Source: Paraburkholderia kirstenboschensis
Lineage (GTDB): Bacteria; Pseudomonadota; Gammaproteobacteria; Burkholderiales; Burkholderiaceae
NCBI RefSeq assembly: GCF_904848585.1
Contig: NZ_CAJHCR010000009.1
Coordinates: forward strand, 218,514-282,513
Direction: 5' to 3'
DNA: 64,000 bases
Positions 8,706-17,199 of the stretch are shown here, piece after piece (position 1 is the first letter of the stretch; each line of letters starts with the position of its first letter). A program made the position numbers and the translations under genes. Below the pieces are notes generated by a model. That model was not told the origin of the DNA. It made no database searches and saw only the letters and a program-made list of their open reading frames with translations.

Positions 8706-9185
8706 TCAGGTGTTATGGTCCTGGCGCCGATAGAGCGCGAGCCCTCTTCTCGCCCGCGAGCGGATCGAGCGATGCACGAGCGGCGACCATCCGAGCAGCG
8801 CGCCTCGTGCGCCTAACGCCTGACGCAGCCACGCCCACAAATCGAAACTGTCGCGATGCTCGACGATCAGCCCGTCGCGAAACGCAAAGCGCGCATCGAT
8901 CTGGTTGACCACCGGGCGGCCGGTCTGGCTGAACACGTAGCCTGCCGTCCAATGCGCGCGGCCGCTATGTTCGTCGGCTTCGATGCTGTCGAATGTCAGC
9001 GAAAAATCCTGCGCGCGCGTGACGAGCATGCGCCACATGTCGCGCACTTCGTCGCCGTGCAATTCACCGAATGCGGGGTCGCTGAAGACGACGTCGTCGG
9101 CGTAGCAGGCGATCATGGTGTCGGCGTCGCGCCGCTGGAACGCGGTGTAGAAGCGCTCGATCAGTTCAGTGTTGGAATGGCTCAT
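8706..9185 (-). CDS. SnoaL-like/NTF2-fold protein
   Basis: A 159-residue protein whose first 120 residues fit the SnoaL-like cone fold. It begins SNTELIERFYTAFQRRDADTM, then has CYADDVVFSDPAFGE and GLIVEHRDSFDLWAWLRQALG. Such proteins are isomerases, cyclases or simple ligand binders, and no catalytic assignment is possible. The C-terminal 30 residues are Arg-rich and atypical. It may form a short operon with the oxygenase downstream (57 bp gap). Confidence 0.8.
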   Translation of the reverse strand: MSHSNTELIERFYTAFQRRDADTMIACYADDVVFSDPAFGELHGDEVRDMWRMLVTRAQDFSLTFDSIEADEHSGRAHWTAGYVFSQTGRPVVNQIDARFAFRDGLIVEHRDSFDLWAWLRQALGARGALLGWSPLVHRSIRSRARRGLALYRRQDHNT

Positions 9186-9338
9186 TGTTCTGGTATTTGC
9201 GTTGCCTGTATTGAAGCGCGTGTTGAAGCCGTGTTGAAGCGCGAATCGAAGCCGTCGAAGCCGTGTTACAGCCCGCGATAACGGCGATTCGCCGGATTGT
9301 ATCGAATCATTGCGCCTGCGGGCCTGGATGCGCAGCCT

Positions 9339-10787
9339 CTATGCTTCGTGTGCATGCGCGCGAGCGCGAATCTCCGACAACGATACGTCGACCAGCAGTT
9401 TGCCCGAATCGAACACGGTGATCATCGCATCTTCCCAATCGGCTTCGCCTGAGTCCGCGTCCACGGCCGGCGCGAGCGGCAGCGTCGCCGTGCGGTAGTC
9501 GCCCGTTCGACGGTTGCGCAACAGCGTGAGGCGTCCTTTCATCGAGCGTTTGGTCATGTCCGTGACCGGATCTTTCGACACATCGTGCCATGCGTCGCCG
9601 AGGCGGATCGCCGAGCACTTCATCGCAAAGCGCTGCGTGTCGCGATTGATCTGCTGCAACAGCGCGCCGCCCATGCCGAACACGATGTTGTCCGCCGCAA
9701 AACCCGCATTGTCCATCGCGGCGAGAATGCCCTCGAGCGAGTCGGGATTCACGCCATCGCCCTGTATCACTCGCACGTTGTTCAGCACGCGCCGCCCCTT
9801 GCTGTTCAGCGCCGATCCAAACGACGCCTCCAGCGCATGCAAGGTCTGCAACACGATAGTCTGCGGATCGCCCGAATCCGGCCTGATCACAAGCGTGCCG
9901 CCGGACTCGAGCACGGCCTGTTTCAGATCGGTGCCCCAAACCTTCAGCGCGGCGTACAGATCGTAGGAGTCCGATACCACGGAAACGATTGCGCCCGGCC
10001 TTGCGAACTTCGCGATCATGTTCCGATACGCGTCGGTCTCGCGCTCGCGGCCCCACGAGGTGATCGTGCTGTGCTCGGCGGCCGGCACCGAAAAAGCGGC
10101 CATGCTCTCGTTGTAATAATGGTTGGCGGCGACCACGCCGAGCACCGTGTCGGAGCCCATGAAGCTCACGAGATGCGCGGCGCCGCCGATTGCCGCCGAC
10201 TCCGCGCTCGACACGCCGCGAGCACCGAAGTCGTGCAGTTTGAACGGCAGTTGCGTGAGGTCGTCGCTCGTCTTGGTCAGATAGGCGCGAATCGTCTTGC
10301 GCAGATGCCAGCTTTGCGTCGCTACCGTGATCGGATACCACACGCGCAACAGCATGGTTTCCAGATATGAGGCCAGCCAGAATACTTGCGGATCGTCGCA
10401 CTCGACGGTGACGAGCACGTTGTGCGTGGGCACCACCGAGCCCTCGGGCACTGCGCGAATTCGCACCGGCAGATACCCGTTGTGACGCTCGACGATATGA
10501 CGCCAGCCGGCTTCGTTGAACGGCTCGCCATGCGCGCTGAAAAACGCCTTCGCCTGTTCGATCATCGCCGCGGTGACGGGCCGGCACAGATACTCCTTGA
10601 TCAGCATCTGCAAGCCGAAAAAGAGCGTGCAATCGTAGCGCCCGCCGCGCGATTCGATGTACGAGAACATCGCCGACGCTTCGGGCGGGTACTGCAGATA
10701 GTGCGATGCCTTGTACGAATCCGTGTTGAGAATCGGATTCGAGAGGATCGAAGAAACGCCGCTAAAACCGCTGGATTCGTTGGCCAT
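9339..10787 (-). CDS. nadV: Nicotinamide phosphoribosyltransferase (NAMPT/NadV)
   Basis: Converts nicotinamide and PRPP to NMN, the one-step NAD salvage route that bypasses deamidation. The 482-residue protein has the NAMPT N-terminal signature NPILNTDSYKASHYLQYPP and FSYIESRGG. Further on are the FKLHDFGARG stretch and the phosphate-binding GDGVN and GMGGALLQQINRDTQRF region. The frame runs upstream to 10910, but the ATG at 10787 gives the family start. No adenylyltransferase of the NadM/Nudix type is adjacent, so the downstream step must be encoded elsewhere. Family assignment is firm. Confidence 0.92.
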   Translation of the reverse strand: MANESSGFSGVSSILSNPILNTDSYKASHYLQYPPEASAMFSYIESRGGRYDCTLFFGLQMLIKEYLCRPVTAAMIEQAKAFFSAHGEPFNEAGWRHIVERHNGYLPVRIRAVPEGSVVPTHNVLVTVECDDPQVFWLASYLETMLLRVWYPITVATQSWHLRKTIRAYLTKTSDDLTQLPFKLHDFGARGVSSAESAAIGGAAHLVSFMGSDTVLGVVAANHYYNESMAAFSVPAAEHSTITSWGRERETDAYRNMIAKFARPGAIVSVVSDSYDLYAALKVWGTDLKQAVLESGGTLVIRPDSGDPQTIVLQTLHALEASFGSALNSKGRRVLNNVRVIQGDGVNPDSLEGILAAMDNAGFAADNIVFGMGGALLQQINRDTQRFAMKCSAIRLGDAWHDVSKDPVTDMTKRSMKGRLTLLRNRRTGDYRTATLPLAPAVDADSGEADWEDAMITVFDSGKLLVDVSLSEIRARAHAHEA

Positions 10788-10935
10788 GAAGGACGCCGCG
10801 CCCGGCTCGCTGACTGTGGCTGGCTTTACATGATGCCACGAAGCGTAACGCGGCCATCGCGCGGGCGCGACGATTTCAGCGTCCACGACTCCTTCGTGAT
10901 ACACGCGCAAGCCGCCCGCAACTCACGAACAGCGC

Positions 10936-11235
10936 TCAATCCGATTCGCCGTATTCCCGCTGACGGATGTTCGCATCGCGATCGCAGTTCCTCTCGTGCG
11001 AAACCGGCATCTCGTATGCATCGTGCAACGCTGGGCGCTGGATCTCCGCCTGTGCCTTGCGCTTCATTGCGTCGGCAATCACGAGCGTGAATAGATCAAC
11101 CGGCGGCGCGGCAAATAATGCGCGCGGCGCACCGGCGTGCGCCCGATAACGAAGACGGATAACTTCTGCAGTACGTGCCGTGGCTGGCTGGTCGTGGCGT
11201 GGCCCGCAGACCGAGCCGATAACGTGTGCTTTCAT
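10936..11235 (-). CDS. Hypothetical small protein, 99 aa
   Basis: Not recognised. The ATG at 11235 follows a strong GGGGGA ribosome site at the right spacing, the main reason to call it. The product begins MKAHVIGSVCG, is rich in Arg, Ala and His, has no membrane segment and ends with a charged tail (REYGESD). It lies directly upstream of nadV on the same strand (148 bp gap) and could share its transcript. Coding status is moderate. Confidence 0.45.
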   Translation of the reverse strand: MKAHVIGSVCGPRHDQPATARTAEVIRLRYRAHAGAPRALFAAPPVDLFTLVIADAMKRKAQAEIQRPALHDAYEMPVSHERNCDRDANIRQREYGESD

Positions 11236-12652
11236 GACATCCCCCGTTCGGTGACACGCCGACGGCTGCATGGCAGCCTTCCAGGTCCGCCGTGCTCACG
11301 CAATACACGCGAACACGGCGCCCGGTCCACCTCGCTTGTACGCTTCTCTGTGGAAGCTCTGGCCTTCTCCCCGTTTCGTCGCGCCGGTTGGTCCGGACCG
11401 TGCGCTGCCCCTTCCCTGTTTGCATGTCGCTCGCGCAAACGTTGCCGCGCGAGGTACCTGTCGTTATGTCTCCACCACGTGCACCTCCACAGACGAAAAA
11501 ATCGACGAGGTCAGAGCTTTGCGTCGTCGGGTGGCGAAACAACCGTTTCGCATCGGTCATTCGCCCCGTGTTATGTGACGTCCGCTTGTCCATGGCCCCG
11601 TCGCAGCCTCGTAGGACGCATTGGCTTTCCCCGGCCGCGTCCACGAAGTCGTCTTGCCGCCGGTCGTTTTTTGACTTCCCCTCTCCCTCACCGACCGGCA
11701 GCAACAGATTCGCTGTGACTCGCTTATTGCAATGGCTATGCCATGCATGCCGAAGTCCTGTCGCGCGGGGCGTTTGCCGGCACGCGCGGCTATCGCCGGT
11801 TTTTTCGCCGACGTGCCGAAGCTCCAATGATTCGTATTCGAGACGCTTTTCGAGGCTGCGGCCGCGTGTAAAACGCAGATTGAACCCGCGGAATACGCGC
11901 TTCGCATAAGCATCGAATCCGGCTACGCCACGCCCCTTCGCGGTTTGCGTTCAAGTTCGGAGCGAATCTGCCGACATAGCAGCACATGGAAGCGCTCGAG
12001 ATGCGCTCGAAAACGCACTGTCGATTCTGTTGCATTGTTGAAACATCGAAAATGGCGGAATGGACCTGCGCGTGCAGGGTTCGCTCACGCGCTTTGTACT
12101 CCACCGCGCATAACGGGGCTTGACGTGTCGTGTCCGAACGGCTTCTGGTTATCCGCGCAGTGGGCCGTATATCGGGCGACTATACGGCCACTATGAGGCC
12201 ACTATGGGGCCACTATCAGCCGGCAATCGAATAAACGCCCGTCAGGAGGGCAACCTGTCAGGTTCCTGATTTGTTTGTATAGCATTCCAAAGCGCTTTCG
12301 CTTATGTTTAAGTCACGCGCCGTTTAGAGCGCGATCAGAAAAGCCAACGAGATAAGAAACGGTACAAGTGATTCGGGGATGAAATACTCCGGCGGTTGCA
12401 ACATGGAACGTTCACCCGTCTGCCGCAAATGTGCGGCACCTCGCAGTTCACGCTGCGCTGCTTGCCCCGCTATAACGTTACAGTGCATTGGCCATTGCCC
12501 GAGCTGCGCGCAATAGCGCCCGCGATGGTCCAGAGCTTCATGCCCGGTTTCGCAACCAGGCTGCTGGCTCGTTTATTCCGCAGGCCGGGTCTGGCTTGCG
12601 ATCCTTAACAACGTCGAACAGCAGTCTTGAAAGCAGCATCGAATCGGGGGTA
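11236..12652. other. Long region without a convincing gene
   Basis: About 1.4 kb. Frames of 100-240 codons exist on both strands, but their translations are Arg/Ser/Cys-rich, lack recognisable motifs and have no good ribosome sites. The part from about 12180 to 12350 is more AT-rich than its surroundings and includes three direct repeats (entered separately). This is probably the upstream regulatory region of the sigma-54 activator plus decayed sequence. Confidence 0.4.
12186..12216 (+). repeat. Three direct repeats of GGCCACTAT at 11-bp period
   Basis: GGCCACTAT occurs at 12186, 12197 and 12208, spaced by dinucleotides GA and GG. The 11-bp spacing places the copies on the same face of the helix, as in operator or iteron-like arrays. 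A related GGGCCGTATAT lies just upstream. It is about 440 bp before the sigma-54 activator gene. Confidence 0.55.
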
Positions 12653-14107
12653 ATGAAAATGACATTCGCATCTGCGGACACCGAACGCACCGTTCTTTAC
12701 GTGTCGAACTCGCCCGATAAGAAACTCGCCGACTTCCTCGCCGCATCCGCCTGGCACGCCGTACACGCGAAAAGCACCGCAAGCGCGGAACGCATGATCG
12801 AGCGCGACAATATCAAGGTCGGCCTCGTCGAGCTGCCGCAAGACTGCACCTCGCAACAACTGTCCGCGCTTGCCTCGTGCATGCGCCGGCCAGAAACCAA
12901 CTGGGTCGCTCAAATCGCGCCGGGCCAGGCGGACGACGAACTGGTCAGCCGTTTTATCCTCGATTACTGCTTCGACTTCGTCACGCGGCCGTGGCTGAAC
13001 GAGCGGCTCGTATTCGCGCTGGGCCATGCGCATGGACTGTCGGCGCTGCGGCAAGCGCCCGCAACGCCGGAACCGTCGCTCGGACGGCACGGCATGGTCG
13101 GCCAGTGCGAGGCTATGCAGCAGTTGTACCGGCGCATCGACAAATGCGGCGCGACCGAAGCGCCGGTGTTCGTCGCCGGTGAGTCGGGTACGGGCAAAGA
13201 GTTGACCGCGCGCGCGATCCACGAGCGCTCGCCGCGGGCCGGCCGGCCGTTCGTCGCTATCAATTGCGCGGCGATTCCGCCGAGCCTGTTGCAGGCGGAA
13301 CTGTTCGGCCATGAGCGCGGCGCCTTTACCGGCGCGCTTCAACGCAAGATCGGGCGAATCGAAAGCGCTCATGAAGGCACGCTTTTTCTCGATGAAATCG
13401 GCGACATGCCGCACGAATGCCAGGCCGTGCTGCTGCGTTTTCTGCAGGAAGGCACGATCGAGCGGCTCGGCGGCAATGGGCCGATACACGTGAATGTGCG
13501 GGTTATTTCGGCAACGCACGTCGACCTCGACAAGGCAGTCGAAGAAGGCCGTTTCCGGGCCGACCTGTATCACCGGCTGTGCGTGCTGCGCCTCGTCGAG
13601 CCGCCGTTGCGCGAGCGCGGCGGCGACATCAAGCTGCTCGCGAACTATGCGCTGAGCATGTACAAGCAGGACGGCGCGCGCAAGCTGCGCGGACTGTCTA
13701 GCGACGCAATCGTCGCGATGTCGAACTATGCGTGGCCGGGCAACGTGCGCGAACTGATCAACTGCGTGCGCCGCGCCGTAGTGATGAGCGAGGGCCGCTT
13801 CATCAACGCGAGCGACCTGGGCTTGCCCGAGACGGACAACGGGCCGGCCGTCACGCTCGCGGAAATTCGCAGCAAAGCCGAAAAGGACGCGATCGAGCAT
13901 GCGCTGCAGCGGCATGGTTACAAGTTGTCGGAGGCGGCGGCCGAGCTTGGTATTTCCCGCGCCACGCTGTACCGGCTGATGCATGCGGACCGGCTGCATG
14001 CGGAGCCTTCAGGCGGCCGCGCGTCGAGCGCGGGTGCCGAGGGGGATTCGGATGCGGACGGCGACCGCGAGCGGCGCGCGCCTACGCTGATGTCGGCTTC
14101 TGCTTAG
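12653..14107 (+). CDS. Sigma-54-dependent Fis-family activator with degenerate receiver domain (VpsR/BerB-like)
   Basis: A 484-residue enhancer-binding protein. Residues about 12-130 resemble a receiver domain, but the position expected for the phospho-Asp is Glu60 (VGLVELPQ), so conventional phosphorylation is unlikely. The AAA+ domain has Walker A GESGTGKE near 177, GAFTGA near 222 and FLDEIGDMP Walker B, so it should contact sigma-54. A Fis-type helix-turn-helix (SEAAAELGISRATLYRLM) is near 430. The start ATG at 12653 follows GGGGG. The domain layout recalls VpsR and BerB, c-di-GMP-responsive regulators, but c-di-GMP binding cannot be read from sequence. No sensor kinase is adjacent. Confidence 0.82.
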   Translation: MKMTFASADTERTVLYVSNSPDKKLADFLAASAWHAVHAKSTASAERMIERDNIKVGLVELPQDCTSQQLSALASCMRRPETNWVAQIAPGQADDELVSRFILDYCFDFVTRPWLNERLVFALGHAHGLSALRQAPATPEPSLGRHGMVGQCEAMQQLYRRIDKCGATEAPVFVAGESGTGKELTARAIHERSPRAGRPFVAINCAAIPPSLLQAELFGHERGAFTGALQRKIGRIESAHEGTLFLDEIGDMPHECQAVLLRFLQEGTIERLGGNGPIHVNVRVISATHVDLDKAVEEGRFRADLYHRLCVLRLVEPPLRERGGDIKLLANYALSMYKQDGARKLRGLSSDAIVAMSNYAWPGNVRELINCVRRAVVMSEGRFINASDLGLPETDNGPAVTLAEIRSKAEKDAIEHALQRHGYKLSEAAAELGISRATLYRLMHADRLHAEPSGGRASSAGAEGDSDADGDRERRAPTLMSASA

Positions 14108-14497
14108 TTTTTGGGCTGGTTTTCGTCCGGTTTCGCCTCGTTTTTGGCTTGGGTTTTGGTCCGGCCCCAGCGCTCTAGCACTCGGCGGCGATAAATCCGC
14201 CCCTGACAGGAGCTAGCCCGTACCGACCTCGACAGTCGGTCCGGGCAGTAACCCCCTTCTCCACGTCGCCGCCGCGCGGCGCCCCGGCCCGGCACCTCCA
14301 CGATGCCCGCAGGCAAGCAATTTGCTTCCGCCTGTTGCCTCGCCATCTCACGCTCACCCGACCGGTCGGCATCCACAACGCGGCCGCAGTCCAAAGGAAC
14401 TTGTGCGACGAAAGCCGTGTCGGTTAAGGTCGATCAAACCGCCAGACCGGCCGATGCACCGCACGCCATCGGCGCCCGCAGCCCCGTCTTACACCCT
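14108..14497. other. Intergenic region upstream of the MscS channel gene
   Basis: About 390 bp. The first 60 bp are a T/G-rich low-complexity stretch (repeats of TTTTGG and GGTTT) just after the activator stop codon. The rest is GC-rich with no convincing start codon and ribosome site. No clear -24/-12 motif was found. Confidence 0.4.
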
Positions 14498-17173
14498 ATG
14501 CGCAAATTACTACACGCCTGCTTCCTCGTTTTCCTCCTTCTCGGCGCCCCGGCCGTTTTCGCGGCGGTGACCCCGGCCACTGCCGCCTCGGGCCCTTCCG
14601 TCAGCCTGACCCCCGAACAGGCGCGCCAAGCGCTCTCAGTCCTCAACGATCCCAAACGCCGCGCCCAGGTGGCGGACACTTTGCAGGCCATTGCCGCAGC
14701 CGGCGCGCTGAGCACCCCGGCCTCCGCCGCGACGGCCGCCTCGGCGCCGGCTACTGCAAGCGGCGCCGCAGCTCTCGTGCCGAACGCGTTTAAATCCAAC
14801 GGACTCGCGTCGCAACTGGCTCGTCAGGGCGCGCACTGGGCCGTCCACCTCGGCACGTCGCTGCGCAACTCGATTACGGCGCTCCTCGACGTCGCTTCGG
14901 TGCGCGCGTGGTGGAACTGGCAGTCGACAAATCCGCACGCGCGCTCCGTTCTCGCGCACGTCGCGTGGTCGCTGCTGGCCGCACTGCTGCCCGCGCTCGT
15001 GCTCGAATGGCTCGCGCGTCGCCTGTTGCGCCGCGCGTATTTCGCGCTCGCCGCGCGCCGCGAACGTGGCGATGCCGCAGACGCACCGCGCACCGACTTG
15101 CCGGTCGACGTCGAACCGCAGCCCTCCGACGCTCCGAACGCCGCGCCGCCGCTGCCCGCCCCGCCGGTGGCCGAGGTACGGGCCGAGGCGCAGGCGAGAG
15201 CGCAGGCAAGCGCGACACCGGCAACCGGCCAGCCCGCCGTCACGCCCGCGCCATCAGCCACGGCCGCGAGCGGCAAAGCCACTGAAGCCAAGGGCAAGCA
15301 GAACGCCACGCATCACTGGACGCTCCTGCAGCGCCTGCCGCGCGCGCTGTTGATTACGGTTCTGCGCCTGCTGCCGCTCGCGGTATTCATCGGCGCGGCG
15401 AGCGCGCTCATGTCGATCTTCACCAACGACGGCACGCCGCAAGACCGCGCGCTCGATTCGCTCGTCGATATCTACGTGCTGTGCCGCGTTATCGTGATCC
15501 TCAGCGGCTTTTTCCTGCAGCCCACGGCGCCGCGTCTGCGCCTGTTGCGGATGAGCGATGCATGGGCCGCTTTCGTACACCGCTGGGTGATACGGATTGT
15601 CAGCGTCGTAGGCGTGGGCTCCGCGATTGCGGAAATCGCGCACTCGCTCGGCCTGAGCGACGCGGCGCATCTCGCGTTGATGAAGGTCGTGGCGCTTGCT
15701 GGCCACCTGATGATCTCGATCCTGATTCTGCAATGCGCGAAACCGGTCGGCGAACTCATCCGCCAGCGCATGGCCGCGCGCAAGTCGCTCGAAATGGTCG
15801 GCAATGCACTCGCGGATGCATGGGCGTGGCTCTCGGCCTTCGTCGTGATGGCGCTATGGTTCATCTGGGCGCTCGACGTGCAGAACGGCTATCACGCGCT
15901 GCTGCATCTCGGCGGCATGTCGCTCGCCGTGCTGGTGGGCGCGCGGGTGGCCGCGATCGTCGTCTTCGGCGGGCTCGCGCGGCTCTTCAGCGGACAGGAG
16001 GACACCGCCGGCAAGTCGCTCGTGCATCAGCATGCGTACCGCTATTACCCGCTGCTGCGGCGTGTGATCTCGTGGATCATCGGCATCGTCACCGCGCTCG
16101 CGTTGCTCCAGGTGTGGGGCGTCGATGTGGGCGAGCTGTTCCGCGCTGGCAGCGTCGGCCACCGCCTTGCGTCGGCCATCGTGACGATCGGCGTCGCGGC
16201 GGTGATCGCGCTCATCGTGTGGGAAAGCGTAAATGTGTCGGTCGAGCACCGGCTGGATCGCTGGACCACGAGCGGCGACCTCGTGCGAGCCGCGCGTTTG
16301 CGCACGCTGCTGCCCATGCTGCGCACCGCGCTTTTCTGCGTGATCGCACTGGTGGTCGTACTCACGGGCCTGAGCGAACTCGGCGTGAACATCGGGCCGC
16401 TTCTTGCAGGCGCCAGTATCTTCGGCGTGGCGCTCGGCTTCGGCTCGCAGAAGCTCGTGCAGGATTTCATCACAGGCATCTTCCTGCTGATGGAAAACGC
16501 GATGCAGGTCGGCGACTGGGTGACGCTCGCGGGCGTGTCCGGCACCGTCGAGTATCTGTCGATCCGCACAGTGCGGCTACGCGGCAGCGACGGTTCGCTT
16601 TTCACCGTGCCGTTCAGTTCGGTATCGACGGTGAACAATACGAATCGCGGCATCGGCAATGCGGCCGTTCGCGTGAACATCGTATTCGGCCAGGACGTGG
16701 ATCTCGCGATCGGCACGCTCAAGGAAATCGGCGCCGCACTGCGCGAAGACGAGAAGTTCAAGGACGGCATTCTGTCCGACTTCAGCTTCTGGGGCGTGGA
16801 TGCGGTGGACGGCTCAGCCGTTACGCTGGCCGGACAGATGCAGTGCCGCGATTCCGCGCGCTGGGGCGTGCAGCGCGAATTCAACCGGCGCATTCTCGAC
16901 CAGTTCCGCGAGCGCGGCATCGAGATCGCGAACCCGCAGCGCAATCTGCTGACGTGGGACCCGGACAGCGTTGCGCCCCGCGTCGAAGCGGGCGAGCCTC
17001 CGAAACAGGCGCCTGAGCAAACGCCTTCGAGCGGCCCGTCCGCCGACGGTGCATCGCCCGACGGCGCTTCGAAGGGCGATGCACCGGTGGAAGATCAGAT
17101 TCCTGTCGACTCGAAGCCCGCGGGCGGCCCCGGCACACCGGCGAATCCGGGATCGACGTCGCCTCACGAATAA
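14498..17173 (+). CDS. Large MscS-family mechanosensitive channel (YbiO-like)
   Basis: Inner-membrane channel of 891 residues that should release solutes on hypo-osmotic shock. The signal peptide is MRKLLHACFLVFLLLGAPAVFA. It is followed by a periplasmic helical part and an Ala/Pro-rich linker (about 200-265). Many transmembrane segments come next, then the MscS pore helix and beta domain around 640-700 (LGVNIGPLLAGASIFGVALG; GFGSQKLVQDFITG). A C-terminal tail of about 60 residues is Pro/Ser/Asp-rich and disordered. The ATG at 14498 is chosen because the signal peptide begins there. Confidence 0.9.
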   Translation: MRKLLHACFLVFLLLGAPAVFAAVTPATAASGPSVSLTPEQARQALSVLNDPKRRAQVADTLQAIAAAGALSTPASAATAASAPATASGAAALVPNAFKSNGLASQLARQGAHWAVHLGTSLRNSITALLDVASVRAWWNWQSTNPHARSVLAHVAWSLLAALLPALVLEWLARRLLRRAYFALAARRERGDAADAPRTDLPVDVEPQPSDAPNAAPPLPAPPVAEVRAEAQARAQASATPATGQPAVTPAPSATAASGKATEAKGKQNATHHWTLLQRLPRALLITVLRLLPLAVFIGAASALMSIFTNDGTPQDRALDSLVDIYVLCRVIVILSGFFLQPTAPRLRLLRMSDAWAAFVHRWVIRIVSVVGVGSAIAEIAHSLGLSDAAHLALMKVVALAGHLMISILILQCAKPVGELIRQRMAARKSLEMVGNALADAWAWLSAFVVMALWFIWALDVQNGYHALLHLGGMSLAVLVGARVAAIVVFGGLARLFSGQEDTAGKSLVHQHAYRYYPLLRRVISWIIGIVTALALLQVWGVDVGELFRAGSVGHRLASAIVTIGVAAVIALIVWESVNVSVEHRLDRWTTSGDLVRAARLRTLLPMLRTALFCVIALVVVLTGLSELGVNIGPLLAGASIFGVALGFGSQKLVQDFITGIFLLMENAMQVGDWVTLAGVSGTVEYLSIRTVRLRGSDGSLFTVPFSSVSTVNNTNRGIGNAAVRVNIVFGQDVDLAIGTLKEIGAALREDEKFKDGILSDFSFWGVDAVDGSAVTLAGQMQCRDSARWGVQREFNRRILDQFRERGIEIANPQRNLLTWDPDSVAPRVEAGEPPKQAPEQTPSSGPSADGASPDGASKGDAPVEDQIPVDSKPAGGPGTPANPGSTSPHE

Positions 17174-17199
17174 GGCATGGGCTGAGCGCGTCGATTGAA

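Noticed and set aside
11096..12100. Open frames of 100-243 codons in the gene-poor stretch
   Set aside because: Compositions are Arg/Ser/Cys-rich, no ribosome sites or motifs, and frames on both strands look alike. Treated as non-coding.
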